Origin: Zasmidium citrigriseum
Taxonomy: Eukaryota > Ascomycota > Dothideomycetes > Mycosphaerellales > Mycosphaerellaceae
Assembly: GCA_002786025.1 (NCBI GenBank)
Contig: NHNW01000039.1
Location: 1-64,000 of the forward strand
Direction of reading: 5' to 3'
Length of the DNA stretch: 64,000 nucleotides
The position numbers and the translations under genes are program-made. The notes beneath the pieces were generated by a model that was not told the origin of the DNA, made no database searches, and worked only from the letters and a program-made list of their open reading frames with translations. The stretch's first letter is position 1. Each line of letters opens with the position of its first letter. This document shows positions 9,802 through 20,975 of the stretch, piece after piece.

Positions 9802-10396
9802 ATACAACTCCCAACCCTCCTCTCAACAACCCTCCTCATAACCTCAGTCCTTTCCGCTCCAGTATGCGACTCAACAACCCGCCGCGAAGGCCTTCGAACC
9901 CTCATCGAAGCAATAATCTCCGGCACAGATGAAGACATAAACAAAGCCTCCTTCACTTCCAACGCAACCGCCATCGTGTACTTCCCCCTCCCTCACTCAC
10001 CCCAACCCCCAACTAACCCTCCCCTCCAGACAAGTCCAAGGCGCCCGCGCCATAGTCGGCAACGGTGTCAAAGGCAGCCAAAACGCCATCCGCATCGGCC
10101 ACGCAATCGCCACGAACTTCGGTCCCGCGCCCTACGATCTCTCCTCCTACCTCGACAACGGCGTCAACATGGCGTTCGTCAATGGAACAGCGACCGTCGG
10201 ACTGCATACCCCTGATGGAGAGTCTTTGAGTCTGGTGACGGTCCCTGCGGCGCTGAGCTCAACGTATGATACGAATACGTGTGAGATTTATGAGGCTGTG
10301 GCGTCGGTTGAGCCTGTGGATGGGGTGATACAGACGGCGTTGGAGGCGTTGTTTTTGCAGAATTTTCCGGTCTATGAGATTATTGGCAACGAGTAG
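9802..10396 (+). CDS. Small secreted protein, SnoaL/NTF2-like, apparent ATA start
   Basis: Two exons (9802-9977 and 10030-10396) joined across a 52-nt intron with a CTAAC branch give about 180 residues. The first exon encodes a typical secretion signal (QLPTLLSTTLLITSVLSAP) directly after ATA, where an ATG would be expected, and the frame has a TAA at 9743 and no ATG in between. The mature part (TTRREGLRTLIEAI..., a central GSQNAIRIGHAIATNF, a C-terminal YEIIGNE) has the size and strand-rich pattern of secreted SnoaL/NTF2-like proteins; that assignment is tentative. Either the start codon has mutated (recent pseudogene), a non-AUG start is used, or the base call is wrong. Its stop is 15 nt from the stop of the convergent F-box gene. 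Confidence 0.6.
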
Positions 10397-10410
10397 ATTT
10401 AGGTCGACAG

Positions 10411-12358
10411 TCAACGAGAGATCATCATTTGTTGTGTCTGTAGTAGTCAGCATGTGGTTTCACTGAATTGATACAAGATCGACTCACGAAAGTCCCATCA
10501 GCATTGGGAGTCATTCTCTGAACCAGGTAACGTCCCTTTTCTGCCAGCATCTTCGTGTTATGCAACCGGTCTTCCCAACTCTTTCGTAGATGGAAATGGC
10601 CATCCATCCACTGCCATTGGTGATGAACAGCTCGCCCAGCTTCTTCAACCTCCAAGCATTTCACCTCGACTCGTTGCTGTCCACCTGCCAGTCGCCGGGG
10701 CAAATCAGCCCGGACCTCGAACGACCTCCGACCAAACTCTTGGGCAGTGCTACGAGGTTTGCCAGTAGTATAGAACTCAACGCTTCTATCCCACGGCTTC
10801 CAATACTCGTATCGTACGGTCAGTCTTTCGAGGTAGGACGTTTCAGTCACCATTCGCTGCCAAACGTCCGATATGTCGGAACACGTTGTTGTGAAGACGT
10901 GCGGATCCGGTGTAAAATGATCGACAATGAGGCGTCCTTCTTCGGCCCTGCGGATGGTCACGTCGGACAGCTTAGGGAAGTTTGATTTTAACGAGTTGAC
11001 GAAATTCTCGAGTTGGTGCTTGTCGGGTTAGCTGTTGGACGATGACATGGGCGTTATAGACTTACAAGTCTGTTGCCTGGAAGTTCGATGTCTAGAGACG
11101 ACAATTTGGGGCATGCCTTGCTGATGCCAATGAGCTCGTGCCCCTCAATCCCGTCCAGCCAGTGTATCTGGTACAGTCTCAAGTGCCTCAAATTGGATCC
11201 CAGTACATTGATCAAATGCTCACTGAGGAGATCGAACGGCTCTATCAATTCAAGCTCCCTGAGGTGGCGACACTTTGAGAGCATTTCTCGCACACCAGCT
11301 CCAGACTCAACCCTTGAACAGAAGCGATCCTGATGGCCGTAGTCCATTTGGCAATCTAATCGGAAAGACCGAAGGTTTCCTGGAGTACTTATACTCTCTG
11401 CAAGACTGATGCAACTGAGCCCAACTCTCCGCAATCTTGACACATTGGTAATGGTGCCGATGTCGAAGCCGTCAATGCCACAAACGCAGAAGTTGTCTAA
11501 CTCCAGCTGATCAAGTTGCAGCAGAGATTTACGTCGTGAGAGCGGAGCTTGTAGCCATGTGATGGACTCCACGCGCATGAAGATACATCCACGGGTGTGT
11601 CGTCTGGCCAAAGGTACAGAATGAACGCCCCAGAGCTTCCCGAGCGGGTACAACTTGAGGCTTCTGAGCTTTGGCGCAGATGCAATCAACTCTCCCAGAG
11701 ATTCCAATAGTTCATCGTCTCTGGGAGGGAGTAGCAGCTCAAGAGAAGCAAGCTGCTGTTCGAACTGGAGTAGGTTCAGAAGCTTGTTGTGATTCAAAAT
11801 AGGTGCGTACGTCCAGACGGCCAACTCATATGCTCGGTCGTTCCGCTTGATGTGCACGTCGCATGGTTTTTGAACGGATAGCTGTCTGATGATGGCCGCA
11901 GGTATCGGATGTATCGCAGACCAAGTGAACGACTTCAACTCCATCAGCCCCAACGCAAAGCACACCTCAATGGCAAGCTCCTTGGATTCTCGAGAAGGGA
12001 TCATCTTGTCAACGTAATTCGTCGAGAAATAGCCTGCAGACACCCAGGGATCTTCAATCGGGCGCGCTCCTTCCCCGGTCAAGGGCAATCGGTCAAGATG
12101 CCACTCCTTAACAACGAAATGCTTCACTCGCCGCTGTAGCCGTTCGTCGTTCTGGCAGCGTCGAAGCAGCCGAAGATTCGCTGCTTGCATCCTTTTCGAA
12201 GCCACAAGTTCCAGCGTGTTTTCGATCAACCCTTGAGCGGCTACATGCCATTCTAGGCACACGCAGGTAATCTCGAGAAGGTCATACTTCGACAAGTAGA
12301 GGAAGACCTCCCTCAGCACGTCGGCGTTGAGGGGCATGACTGGTGATGTGATGGCCAT
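10411..12358 (-). CDS. F-box protein with leucine-rich C-terminal part
   Basis: The N-terminus (residues about 9-50, MPLNADVLREVFLYLSKYDL then a CxxW-type ending) matches an F-box, the Skp1-binding module of SCF ubiquitin ligases. The rest is leucine-rich with irregular LRR-like spacing (LRSLKLYPL, LRHLRLYQIH, LSSLDIELPG), probably the substrate-binding part. I place introns at 11019-11065 (phase 0, GTAAGT, CTAAC branch) and 10438-10487 (GTGAGT...CTACAG), giving about 616 residues ending in QQMMISR. If the second intron is retained the frame stops at 10425 instead. The target is unknown. Confidence 0.75.
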
Positions 12359-12983
12359 GGGAATGGTCGATGTTGTGAAGATGTCGCCAATTCTGGTTTG
12401 TAGTCTCTTCGTTCATGGGATCTGGGATGGGATGGATTTCATCAAGGCAGCCACAGCAGACAGGGCGCCTAGCTGCAACTTGCTGTGCCTCATCCACCAA
12501 TTTTAGCCCAGCGCTTCGGCGGCCTCATTCGAAGCGGCAAAAGAGCACGATGACTGGTCAGTCGGTGATGTAGCATCTTCAAATGGATCGTGTGGATGAT
12601 AGTTGTTTCTCGGAAAGAAGGAGGTGAAGTCAAGAGAAGGTTGCGCCTCCCGGCTTCTGGCCCCAGCTCCCCGTCCAATGCCAAGTGGGCAACGACGATA
12701 AACAGGTACGAATAACCACTGCAAGTCTCAATCATTCCAGAATGTTGAAGTCGGTCGTATGTAAAGGTCGTTACGTAAAAGCTAAAAAGGGGCAGACTGC
12801 CGCCCATATCCACAAGAAGATCCCCCAAATTTCTCCATTCACCACCCAAATCATCCCAGACATGAAAAATTGCACCAAACATGCGCAAGAGTTGGGTATC
12901 ATCCCTCTAAAAGCCATCATCAAGTCGTTGATAAGCCATGCATGATACTAAAAGCAATGGATAGACAAGAACTGATCCAATTC
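12359..12983. other. Intergenic, no gene seen
   Basis: It lies between the start of the F-box gene and the 3' end of the next minus-strand gene. Overlapping short frames on both strands show no convincing coding pattern. Confidence 0.5.
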
Positions 12984-14237
12984 TTACGAGCCGCGACGGA
13001 CCTCGTGGGCTGCACTGGACCTTGAACTGGGGGGTCCTGCGCTGCTGTTGCTTTCGCTACGCGCGAAGGTGACTCTTCGCGGAGTGTCGAGATCCGTCTT
13101 CATGGGAGAGGCTTGACTAGATGCACTGTGTGGCATCTGTGAAGTGTGAGGGGATCCTAACTGGAACAGAGCCTGGAGGGCGTCCCGCTCGGCTTCAATG
13201 GTCTGCGTCTCTGTCCGAATTGTTGGTGGCCGCCGAGGTGCTGCGTTTACAGGAGTCCGTGGGGGAGACATGGCACTACTGTTGCTCGTAGTTGGGTGCA
13301 ACTGCGGTCCTGGATAAGCCCGGGAGCTGGAGGTAGGCCTGATGTCTGGCGCTGGTTGCAAGTGTGGCGTAGGACCGGACTGCTGTGCGGGATATGAGTA
13401 TCCAGAGTACGTCCCCGAATGCCTTTTCGAGGGAGGTTGGCCATTGACTTGCAACGTGCTGCGACTTGAATTGTCATAGACCGACAGACCAGCCGTACCG
13501 TTGCTGAGACCACTCGTACTCGGCCGCGAGTCGATGTGAGACATACTGTTCCTGTTGTTACGAGCACGATGCGCAGCGAGCTGCTCGACTTCATGGAGAG
13601 ACTTGTGTTCCCATCCATGCTGGACCTTGGCCATGGCATATCCGAGACGGGTCTTGAGCGTCGCGGCGAGTTCGCCAGCCTTGCTACCCGACGAAGAGAT
13701 CGATTCGCGTCGTGAGTCGCGACCCGGGAAGATGGACGTGTACGGCGTGTTGGATAGACTATGCGCGTTCTTGACGTGTCCGCTTGCAGTCCGCTTGGCA
13801 CCATTCGTCGCGACCGGAGATGTGATGCTCATGGGACTGGCCAAAGCAGTGTCGCCGTTGAGATGCGGGGAGCGGTTTGCATTCTCTGGAGTTGTGTCCC
13901 GCGGTATTTGCGAGTTGTTGGCGGAGTGTGTTGCATCTTTCGCTGCCTTGTCGCCGGCCGATGACGACGGCGATGTGAGGTCGGTGTAGGCGGTGATTTG
14001 CGACAGATTGCTGTCGCTTCCCTGCAGGCCCGGCCCAACGCTGCTAGCCGCGCTCTGCACGCTCACGAACGATTCCTGAGAGGCCGGAGCGGAGAGGGTT
14101 TGGTGGTAGTTGTTATGGCGATTCTGGTGGGAGTCGGCGTCGCTGGCTGCATGCACTGTACGCGTTGGCTCCCGCGTGTGCGACGTCTGCTGGTGAGCGC
14201 GAGCAGGCGCGTAGTTGGTGGCAGTCATGGTCTCCAT
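12984..14237 (-). CDS. Disordered protein with Whi5/Nrm1-like motif
   Basis: This intronless frame encodes 417 residues, mostly Ser/Pro/Thr/Asn-rich and predicted disordered. The one ordered-looking part (about residues 190-225: ELAATLKTRLGYAMAKVQ, then HKSLHEVEQL) resembles the short conserved motif of Whi5/Nrm1-type repressors of SBF/MBF-driven G1/S transcription. A second short conserved-looking piece near the C-terminus (EAERDALQALFQLGSP) also fits that family. Many Ser-Pro and Thr-Pro pairs are possible CDK sites, which would agree with such a role. The assignment is from memory of the family and is moderate. The alternative is a generic fungal disordered protein. Confidence 0.55.
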   Translation of the reverse strand: METMTATNYAPARAHQQTSHTREPTRTVHAASDADSHQNRHNNYHQTLSAPASQESFVSVQSAASSVGPGLQGSDSNLSQITAYTDLTSPSSSAGDKAAKDATHSANNSQIPRDTTPENANRSPHLNGDTALASPMSITSPVATNGAKRTASGHVKNAHSLSNTPYTSIFPGRDSRRESISSSGSKAGELAATLKTRLGYAMAKVQHGWEHKSLHEVEQLAAHRARNNRNSMSHIDSRPSTSGLSNGTAGLSVYDNSSRSTLQVNGQPPSKRHSGTYSGYSYPAQQSGPTPHLQPAPDIRPTSSSRAYPGPQLHPTTSNSSAMSPPRTPVNAAPRRPPTIRTETQTIEAERDALQALFQLGSPHTSQMPHSASSQASPMKTDLDTPRRVTFARSESNSSAGPPSSRSSAAHEVRRGS

Positions 14238-14879
14238 GGCTCAAGTAGCATGTGGTGGACCGGCGGTGGTCGGGCTGAGTCGATATGGCGGGTGGTGGTG
14301 GTCGCAGTGCGAAGTCGCAAGCGAGACGCGGTTCGGGAAGTGGTGAGTGGTGACGAAGCGCGGCCTCGCTCAATCAATGCCCGCGTGATTCAACGCGTTG
14401 AACGATACTCGGCACCTTGATGTCGGACTGTGAGGATAACAATGTCGTAGCCGGTGGCACAGAATGTCTCGTCAACGACAAGAAACGCGTCTAGTAGTAA
14501 ACACGAAGGTGTTGAGGGAGAAAGACGGTGGCAGGACAGTCCTCGTGCACTCGACGACGCCGGCGAACTCCAACCCCACCCACTGTGATCGTCTGTGCCG
14601 CGAACGATCCATCGCGAAGTCAGCTGATGTGAACCTTCGCGTCTCTCTCTTTTTCCATTGTCGTCACCATCTCGATGACATCGTTTCTTTATATCATTCT
14701 GCAGGAGAAGCTACTGCTATGGACCTTCTTGCTTGTTCTGAGATACTTAGCATTGCCATTGTGTATTGTTTTTGCTTGCGTCAAATCCCGGCCATTACGA
14801 GTCCCTGCATGGCTAGCATCCTCCCTCTCCTGTCCACCGACGTCAATTCAAACCATCAACTCCATCCATATGCTGTCAT
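14238..14879. other. Intergenic, no gene seen
   Basis: This holds the upstream region of the Whi5-like gene and the 3' side of the Trk gene, both on the minus strand. No supported coding sequence. Confidence 0.5.
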
Positions 14880-17081
14880 CTACTTCGTATGAAACTTCTT
14901 CAACTGCAACTCCGGCCTGTCGAGTTGATACACCTTCCCATCCTCATTCCCATCTTCATGCAACAGCTCATCACCAGGAATATTGATAGCCCGATCAATG
15001 TTAAACGGCAACCCACGATGCCGTCCACGAATCATCATCGCACAAATAATCAGCTTGCTAAAGACCGTGAACTTGCCGCAAAGACTCGTCAACACGGTCG
15101 GATAGCCCAGACTCAGCCCGACGTTTCCGTAGGCAGAGACGACCTCGAACATGATCGAGAAGACGGAGAAAGCTGGATCCGCGTTGTCGGCGATGCGGCC
15201 TGCCTCGGCGATGGTGATGCAGAAGGTTCCCAGGAACACGTACCACAGGTCGAAGCTGAGCTGGTTCCGGACGTGTTTCATCACGTAGGCTGAGCCCTTT
15301 TGGCTGTCGTCTGGTTGTTCTTCTTCTTCGTACTTTCCGACGGGGCTGTCGTCGTAGTTGTTGCTGGCGCGGATGGAGATGGCGATTGGGAAGACGGCGA
15401 TGTACATCATAACCATGAGTGTGAATTGGACGCCAGGGCTGACTTCAGCAAGACTAAAAGGCTGTTAGAACGATAGCTCCAGGGATCCGACTGACATTGT
15501 AAATGTACTTACTTGAAAGTAGCTGTACCAGTGTGTCGTGAGGACGCAGCTTGGAACAAGGCAGCCAGTACCCGTGGACCGGCTGCTAAACTGGTGACGG
15601 CAGGATTGTTGAGATCCAGAACGATGATAAGAAGCACATCGATGAAGTTGAGAACGAAGAGAATGCCGAATAGGATCCAAGTGACCCGCCCAGGGAACAA
15701 CAGTGTGTAGCATCGACGGGGGTGCTTGAGCAAGTAATCCAGCGGCTCCTGCAAGGAGTGCCTCTTTGGAAGAACCTTGGTCATCGTCCAGATGGTCAGT
15801 CGAAGCATGATAGGGTAGCAAGTGTTGCCTGCGAACGCCAGGAAGGTCATGACGAGTAGCGGCCAAGTCGCGTCTGCGAAAGAAATCATGGAGTCGGGTG
15901 TCAATGTGAAGCCCAGATTGGAGACCATCGTCTGTGACGAGTAGAATGCCCACCACGTCTTGTCCTGTCCCTGCGAGGCAAGATAGTCCTGATATTTGGC
16001 AGGAGCACGGTGGATCCAGGGCAGCAGACAGATTACTCCAAATGCATGGAGGCCAAAGAAGTAGCCTGCGGCATCGTTGTTAGCTCAGTCTTCCAAGATA
16101 CCTTCGAGACGGTGACGTACCGGTCACAATCCGAAGTAGAACTCTCAGAGCTCTATACTCCATGCCACCCAACTCCTTCCAGTTGCCAGCCTTGCTGCGA
16201 AGGACTTCAAGCTTGACTTCATTGGTGGATGCCATGGTTGCTGGTGGAAGGCTGGTGATAGACCTGGCACGAGACCTCGACCGACGAAGAGTGGTTGAGT
16301 CCCCCATGACGAACATTGTCTGCGCGATCTTATCGATCGAAGCTGCCGTTTTGGCGGCGCGGCTGGAAGATCCACCTTCGTTGGCGAGCGTGATCTTGTC
16401 GTCGTCATCATCGCTTGTGACATCGACCTCTTCCAGAGGAAGGCCTTTCTCTTGATCTCGTGGAGATGGAATGCGGAAAGCCTTGCCCTGGGCTGGAGTA
16501 CGAGTGCCTTCGGCCCAGCTTATGCCAGGTGCTTTCGTCGCAGAGGCCTCGTTGTCCGCAGTCGATCGAGCCTTCTCGTCGGCGTCTGCTGGCACAGAAA
16601 CTTCACGCTCCGTAGTCTTAGGCTTTGGTAAGCCCGGCAGAGCAGTCGTAGCAGCAGTCGTAGCAGCAGTCGTAGCAGCAGTCGTAGCAGACGACAATGG
16701 CTCCCGGCGCAAGAGAAGACGATCCAGCTGCTTCAGTCGCTTCTCAAACCAATGGAGTCGCAAAACAACGACGATGATGTTGACGAAGCCAAGGTTGGTG
16801 ATGATCGGAAAGAAGTAAATGACCAGCTGCTGGTACGTCTTCAACGCTTTCACATCGACGGTGTTCAGCCCAGACTCGGTATTCGCACTGCAGCCAAAGA
16901 AGAAGGCATCGACGGCCGCGAGGTTGCCATAAGCATAGATGATGACAAAGGCAAGGATCGAGCAAAAGATGATGTATGCATCTAAACAGAGTGTCAGACT
17001 GGATCGGAGAAGTCAAAGATCGTGGTTCACTTAACAATGCAAGGTCACAAAGTTGAGGAAGGGTATAGGTGGGCGCCACAT
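14880..17081 (-). CDS. trk1: Trk-family potassium transporter
   Basis: Four exons (introns at 16982-17035, 16066-16120 and 15454-15512) give 677 residues. This is a plasma-membrane K+ uptake protein of the fungal TRK/HKT superfamily. The N-terminus (MWRPPIPFLNFVTLHYAYII, then NTESGLNTVD) is the typical first helix and first pore loop. NLGFTLTPDSM and AYGNVGLSLGYP are later pore-loop segments, with conserved pore glycines as expected. The C-terminal pieces LAEVSPGVQFTLMVMMYI and NQLSFDLWYVFLGTF are characteristic of the family. A large hydrophilic loop of about 180 residues, rich in Ser, Arg and acidic residues, lies between the first and second halves and contains an Ala-Thr repeat. It is divergently arranged with the kinase gene at 17535. 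Confidence 0.92.
16641..16690. repeat. 12-bp minisatellite in the Trk loop
   Basis: About four copies of AGCAGTCGTAGC lie in frame within the Trk coding sequence and encode an Ala-Thr-Thr-Ala repeat in the cytoplasmic loop. Copy number changes here would keep the frame. Confidence 0.8.
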
Positions 17082-17534
17082 GGTTCGTAGCGCGGAAGTA
17101 GCGTGAGCGGTGACTTTGTGCTCGTACGGTCAAACTGTCCCACGCGTTCGTTCGGTCAGGCGAGGCTGGCGGATTGCTGAGTCTGGTATGTAGAGCAAAA
17201 GTCAATTGCGAGGAGAGGTCAAAGGCAGGAGGGAGAAAAGAGCGCAACACAGCGTGCCTTTGTCCATTAAATCGCGCAGGCTAGCTGCGGCTGGATGCCA
17301 ACAGCACGCGCAAGTCCGACGATGCCAAGTCGGAGGCTTGGACAGATTCCATCGGGCTTGTGAGCTTGTCGGAGGTGTTGGTGTTGTCTATCGATACCCG
17401 GTCATGAGTCTTGTAGCCGAGCCTTGACCACACCTGCTGGCTGCTTTTCCCGGCTTGCGACTTCCACTTCCTTCAATACCACGACCAATGCCATATGGTT
17501 CCTCACACGATAGCTCCTCAGCTGTGTGCCGACT
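17082..17534. promoter_or_regulatory. Divergent promoter region, Trk / mitochondrial kinase
   Basis: This 453-nt stretch lies between two divergent starts and must contain both promoters. I see no distinct TATA box or clear operator-like repeat. Confidence 0.4.
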
Positions 17535-18932
17535 ATGCTCAGCCTGCGCGCTGCGGCACGGCACAATGGCTTCTGCAGACCACCCTGCCCGCTCTGGCGT
17601 AGGAGCACGCGACACATCCAGACCAAGACCGTGACCGACGCCGACATCTCGAGACTCGCCGCAAAGCCTCTGCACCCTCTGACGCTGGCCGACCTGTGCA
17701 AGCATGGCAGACCTTCGCTCTCCCAGCAGGCCCTGCTCAACAGCGCCAACTTCACCCTCGAGATCCTGCCCTCGCGACTGGCACACCGCATCCAGAGCCT
17801 GCGAGCCCTGCCGTACATCGTTGTCGCCAACCCGAATGTGAATAAGATCCACGGCAATTATGTCCATTCGCTATCAACGCTCCTGCCATACGCAGAGCGC
17901 AGGATCGAAAGTCTGGAAGACGAAATCAAGTTCACGGAGGTCATGGCCGATCTGGTCCAGACCCACAGCAACACAATAGCGATATTGGCAAGAGGCTTCC
18001 TCGAAGCCCGCAAATACATCACCAAAGACGAGATTACTCGCTTCCTGGACGAGCATCTGCGGGCAAGAATCGGCACCCGGCTGATCGCAGAACAACACAT
18101 CGCCCTGCATTTCAGCTCCCAACCACACAGAGAAATCTCAGACAGCCCCCACGATGCACCGCCCTCCTACATCGGCGTAATCGACACAGCTCTCAAACCC
18201 GCAGACATCATTCGCTCCTGCGAACACACCGTCGGCGAGATCTGCGAGCTCAAATACGGCGTCCGGCCACATATAACCATCATCGGCGACCCGGAAGCTA
18301 CAATCGCTCAGATCCCCATGCATATCGAATACATTCTGACCGAATTGCTCAAGAATAGCTTTCGCGCCGTGATCGAGAACGGGATGGAAAAGGAACCCAT
18401 CGAAGTCACCATAGCCCCAGCACCAGCGTCCGAGGACTCTCATTCCACGCACGAGAAATTGAAGAAACAGCAGAAAGTCGCCAAGAAAGAAGGCGTTCCG
18501 GTTGGAATGGTCAGTAACTATGATCAAGGCAGCGTCGATCACGCATCAGGTTCTAACGGTCCTGAGAACGCTGGCTCGTCTAACATCCGTGCTCTGGATA
18601 AACAGACTCCGGGCGTGACGATTCGAATTCGAGATCGCGGCGGTGGGATCAGTCCAGAGAACTATGCAAAATTATGGGAATACGGATTCACGACGTTCAA
18701 TGAGGATGAGATTATGGATAAGGTCAGTGGAGGCCGCGGTGGGGTGGATGCTTTGGACGCCATCAGTGGAGGCGTAGGCGGTGGTAGCAGCTTGGCGGGT
18801 CTGGGGTATGGATTGCCTTTGGGACGGGCATATGCTGAGTACTTTGGCGGAGGCATTGCCGTGCAGAGTCTCTGGGGCTGGGGCACGGACGTGTATCTCA
18901 GTTTGAGGGGCGTGGGGAGGATCGTGGAATGA
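17535..18932 (+). CDS. Mitochondrial PDK/BCKDK-type protein kinase
   Basis: This intronless gene encodes 465 residues. It belongs to the mitochondrial protein-kinase family that phosphorylates and inactivates the pyruvate or branched-chain 2-oxoacid dehydrogenase E1 subunit. The N-terminus is Arg-rich and acid-free, as in mitochondrial presequences. The four-helix region (LPSRLAHRIQSLRALPYIVV, HSNTIAILARGF) is followed by a GHKL ATPase fold: N-box ELLKN at 270-274, G1 box DRGGG at 367-371, and G2 box GLGYGLPL at 422-429. The ATP-lid segment between G1 and G2 is unusually glycine-rich. Two additional hydrophilic stretches precede G1 (about 295-360). Which complex it regulates cannot be read from sequence; it looks closest to yeast Pkp1. 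The start is the ATG at 17535. Confidence 0.88.
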   Translation: MLSLRAAARHNGFCRPPCPLWRRSTRHIQTKTVTDADISRLAAKPLHPLTLADLCKHGRPSLSQQALLNSANFTLEILPSRLAHRIQSLRALPYIVVANPNVNKIHGNYVHSLSTLLPYAERRIESLEDEIKFTEVMADLVQTHSNTIAILARGFLEARKYITKDEITRFLDEHLRARIGTRLIAEQHIALHFSSQPHREISDSPHDAPPSYIGVIDTALKPADIIRSCEHTVGEICELKYGVRPHITIIGDPEATIAQIPMHIEYILTELLKNSFRAVIENGMEKEPIEVTIAPAPASEDSHSTHEKLKKQQKVAKKEGVPVGMVSNYDQGSVDHASGSNGPENAGSSNIRALDKQTPGVTIRIRDRGGGISPENYAKLWEYGFTTFNEDEIMDKVSGGRGGVDALDAISGGVGGGSSLAGLGYGLPLGRAYAEYFGGGIAVQSLWGWGTDVYLSLRGVGRIVE

Positions 18933-19329
18933 TGAATCGAAATGGGAGCTCAAAGCACAGTCAATGAAATGACGAAGACGTCCAGTATCAAGACCCTCTT
19001 TTTCGGACGCAAAATCATCCTCAATGCATGGGTTGCAAAAGACCAGCTTCTTGGAGAAAGCTTGACAGTGAATTTACCAAGGTTCTTCAAGGAGCATACG
19101 ATGAGGAACAGATGACGTGCGTGTGTGATGCTTCTGATTCTAGACATCGCTTTACATAGCATACATTCTAGTATCTATTCTTGAGGGCCAGTCGTAGATG
19201 TCCTCCGATGGTCGTCTATCCCAGTGCGCCATCCCATATCCCTTCTCTAGGGTATCCCAATTCCTCAACCCAACAAAAGTCCCCAATCAGTCGCTCGCTC
19301 AAAAACGCCTCAAATCAATCACTCAGGAA
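18933..19329. other. Convergent 3' region, no gene seen
   Basis: It lies between the stops of the kinase (+) and the MFS transporter (-). AT-rich stretches are compatible with polyadenylation signals on both strands. Confidence 0.45.
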
Positions 19330-20975
19330 TCAGGCCTCCCGTCCATGCCTCTCCTTCCTCGCCTCCATCATCAACTCAACTTTCTCCTGCCGAATACACC
19401 ACAAACTCCACACCACGCCCACAACCGACGAGCAAAGCGTAATGTAATACGCGCTCGCATAACAGTCCCTCCCCTCATCACAAGTCCTCTCACCCCCATT
19501 CCCACCCGGTCCGCTCTTAAAAACCGAGTGATGGTCCAGAATGACGCCATATGCGAGGTTGTAGACATTGCCGGAGATGACAGGTGCCCAAGTCATGCAG
19601 CCCCAATTGATCCCTAGACCGCTCGCGCCGAAAGCGTCCGTGACAAGAGCTGGATAAACGCCGAAGAGGACGCCGTAGGCGAGACCTGTGAGACCCGAGA
19701 GCCAGAAGAGGTGGTGCGGGTTTTCGAGGGTGAGTGCTATCACCTGTGCGCCGACAAAGATGGAGGCCGAGGAGACGAGGGTCCAGAAGCGGGAGGCGTG
19801 GTGGTGGATCAGGAAGTCGGAGCCGATTCCAGATGCAAGACGGCCGAGGAAAGAGCAGAAGGAGAGGATGCTAACGTGCGTTAGTTGGCGTTTGAGGATG
19901 AAGTCTTTGCTGGCTGAGTCGTCGTAGTGGTGCCAGAGGGCTTTGGCGTTGTTGCCAATGTTGTTGATTGTCATGAGGCCCACGCCACAGAGGAGCGAGA
20001 GCATGATGAAGAGTTGCCAGAATTTTGGTGTTCGTAGTAAGGCCCATCCAGTGATTTCCGGCCGATTGTGAGCATGAAAGGGGTTCTTGGGCTCCGGGAC
20101 AATATCTCCAGGGCCCTCCTCATCCGAGCCCATCAACGATGACACTTCTGAAGCTGGATCGATGCTACCCTTGCTTCCTGGCGCCCTCGAATGGTGGGAA
20201 GTCCGAGAATTGGTCCTATGCATCCTCGTGCTCTCGCCGACCGAGTCGTTCCTCTTAGCACTCGCTTGGTCGTCCTCGGGAACCACGCCATAAGCCCCAG
20301 ACTCGTCTCCAGGTGTATGGGGTACAATCCGCAGGAAGATCATCCCAAAAGCCGTCATCGCCGTTGTTCCGAACGCCAGTAGCTGTAACATCCCACTCGT
20401 ATCCCCGTTGAACAACAACGCCGCCAGGCTCGTATAAAAGAACGCGCTGAGTCCAAAGGCACTCAACGGAAACGCCGTCGCCGTGCCCCGATGTTGCGGC
20501 CAGTTGCTCGCGCTGGCCTTGATCGCCGCACTGAACGCCGTGCATCCTCCCATGCCAGTCAACAGCCCAAAGAAACACAGCAGCGGCACGCTCATACTGC
20601 CCGGCCCTTTATCGTACGCGCTCTTTAAGGGGAAGTAGCCTGCCGAGAGGCATATGCAACCCATCAGGACACCCCATCTTGGGCCTCGCGAGTCTATCAG
20701 GATGCCGCCGGGGATTCCCATTGCGTACATCCCTATGTTTCCGGCGTTGCCTATGAGATTGATGTCGGTTGCGGAGAGTTGGAGGCGGTCGGCGAACTGA
20801 GGGGCCCAGGCGGAGAAGCCATAGTTGGTGCCTGTAGAATCATGTTAGCGGGCGATTGGGCCTCGCGATCATGCCAAAGCTTACCGCAGCTCAATGCAAT
20901 GATAGTTGCCGCGACAGAGGCCAGTATCCGCGAGTTGCGATGCGCCTGCTCCGCGGGCGACGGTTGTGTGTGCAT
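19330..20975 (-). CDS. MFS transporter, MCH1/nodulin-like type
   Basis: Two exons (intron 20832-20884) give 530 residues with about twelve hydrophobic segments. The first exon encodes a short hydrophilic N-terminus and half of helix 1. Helix 2 is followed by GGILIDSRGPRWGV, the major-facilitator loop between helices 2 and 3. GLLTGMGGCTAFSAAIKA and NWPQHRGTATAF are typical of the nodulin-like/MCH1 branch, as is FLGRLASGIGSDFL in the second half. A hydrophilic central loop (about 190-270) holds many Ser residues. Yeast Mch1 resembles monocarboxylate transporters but its substrate is unknown, so no substrate is assigned; the location is probably the vacuolar or plasma membrane. Confidence 0.85.

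Noticed and set aside
12490..12888. 132-codon minus-strand ORF
   Set aside because: No start context, no motif, and a competing plus-strand frame in the same place.
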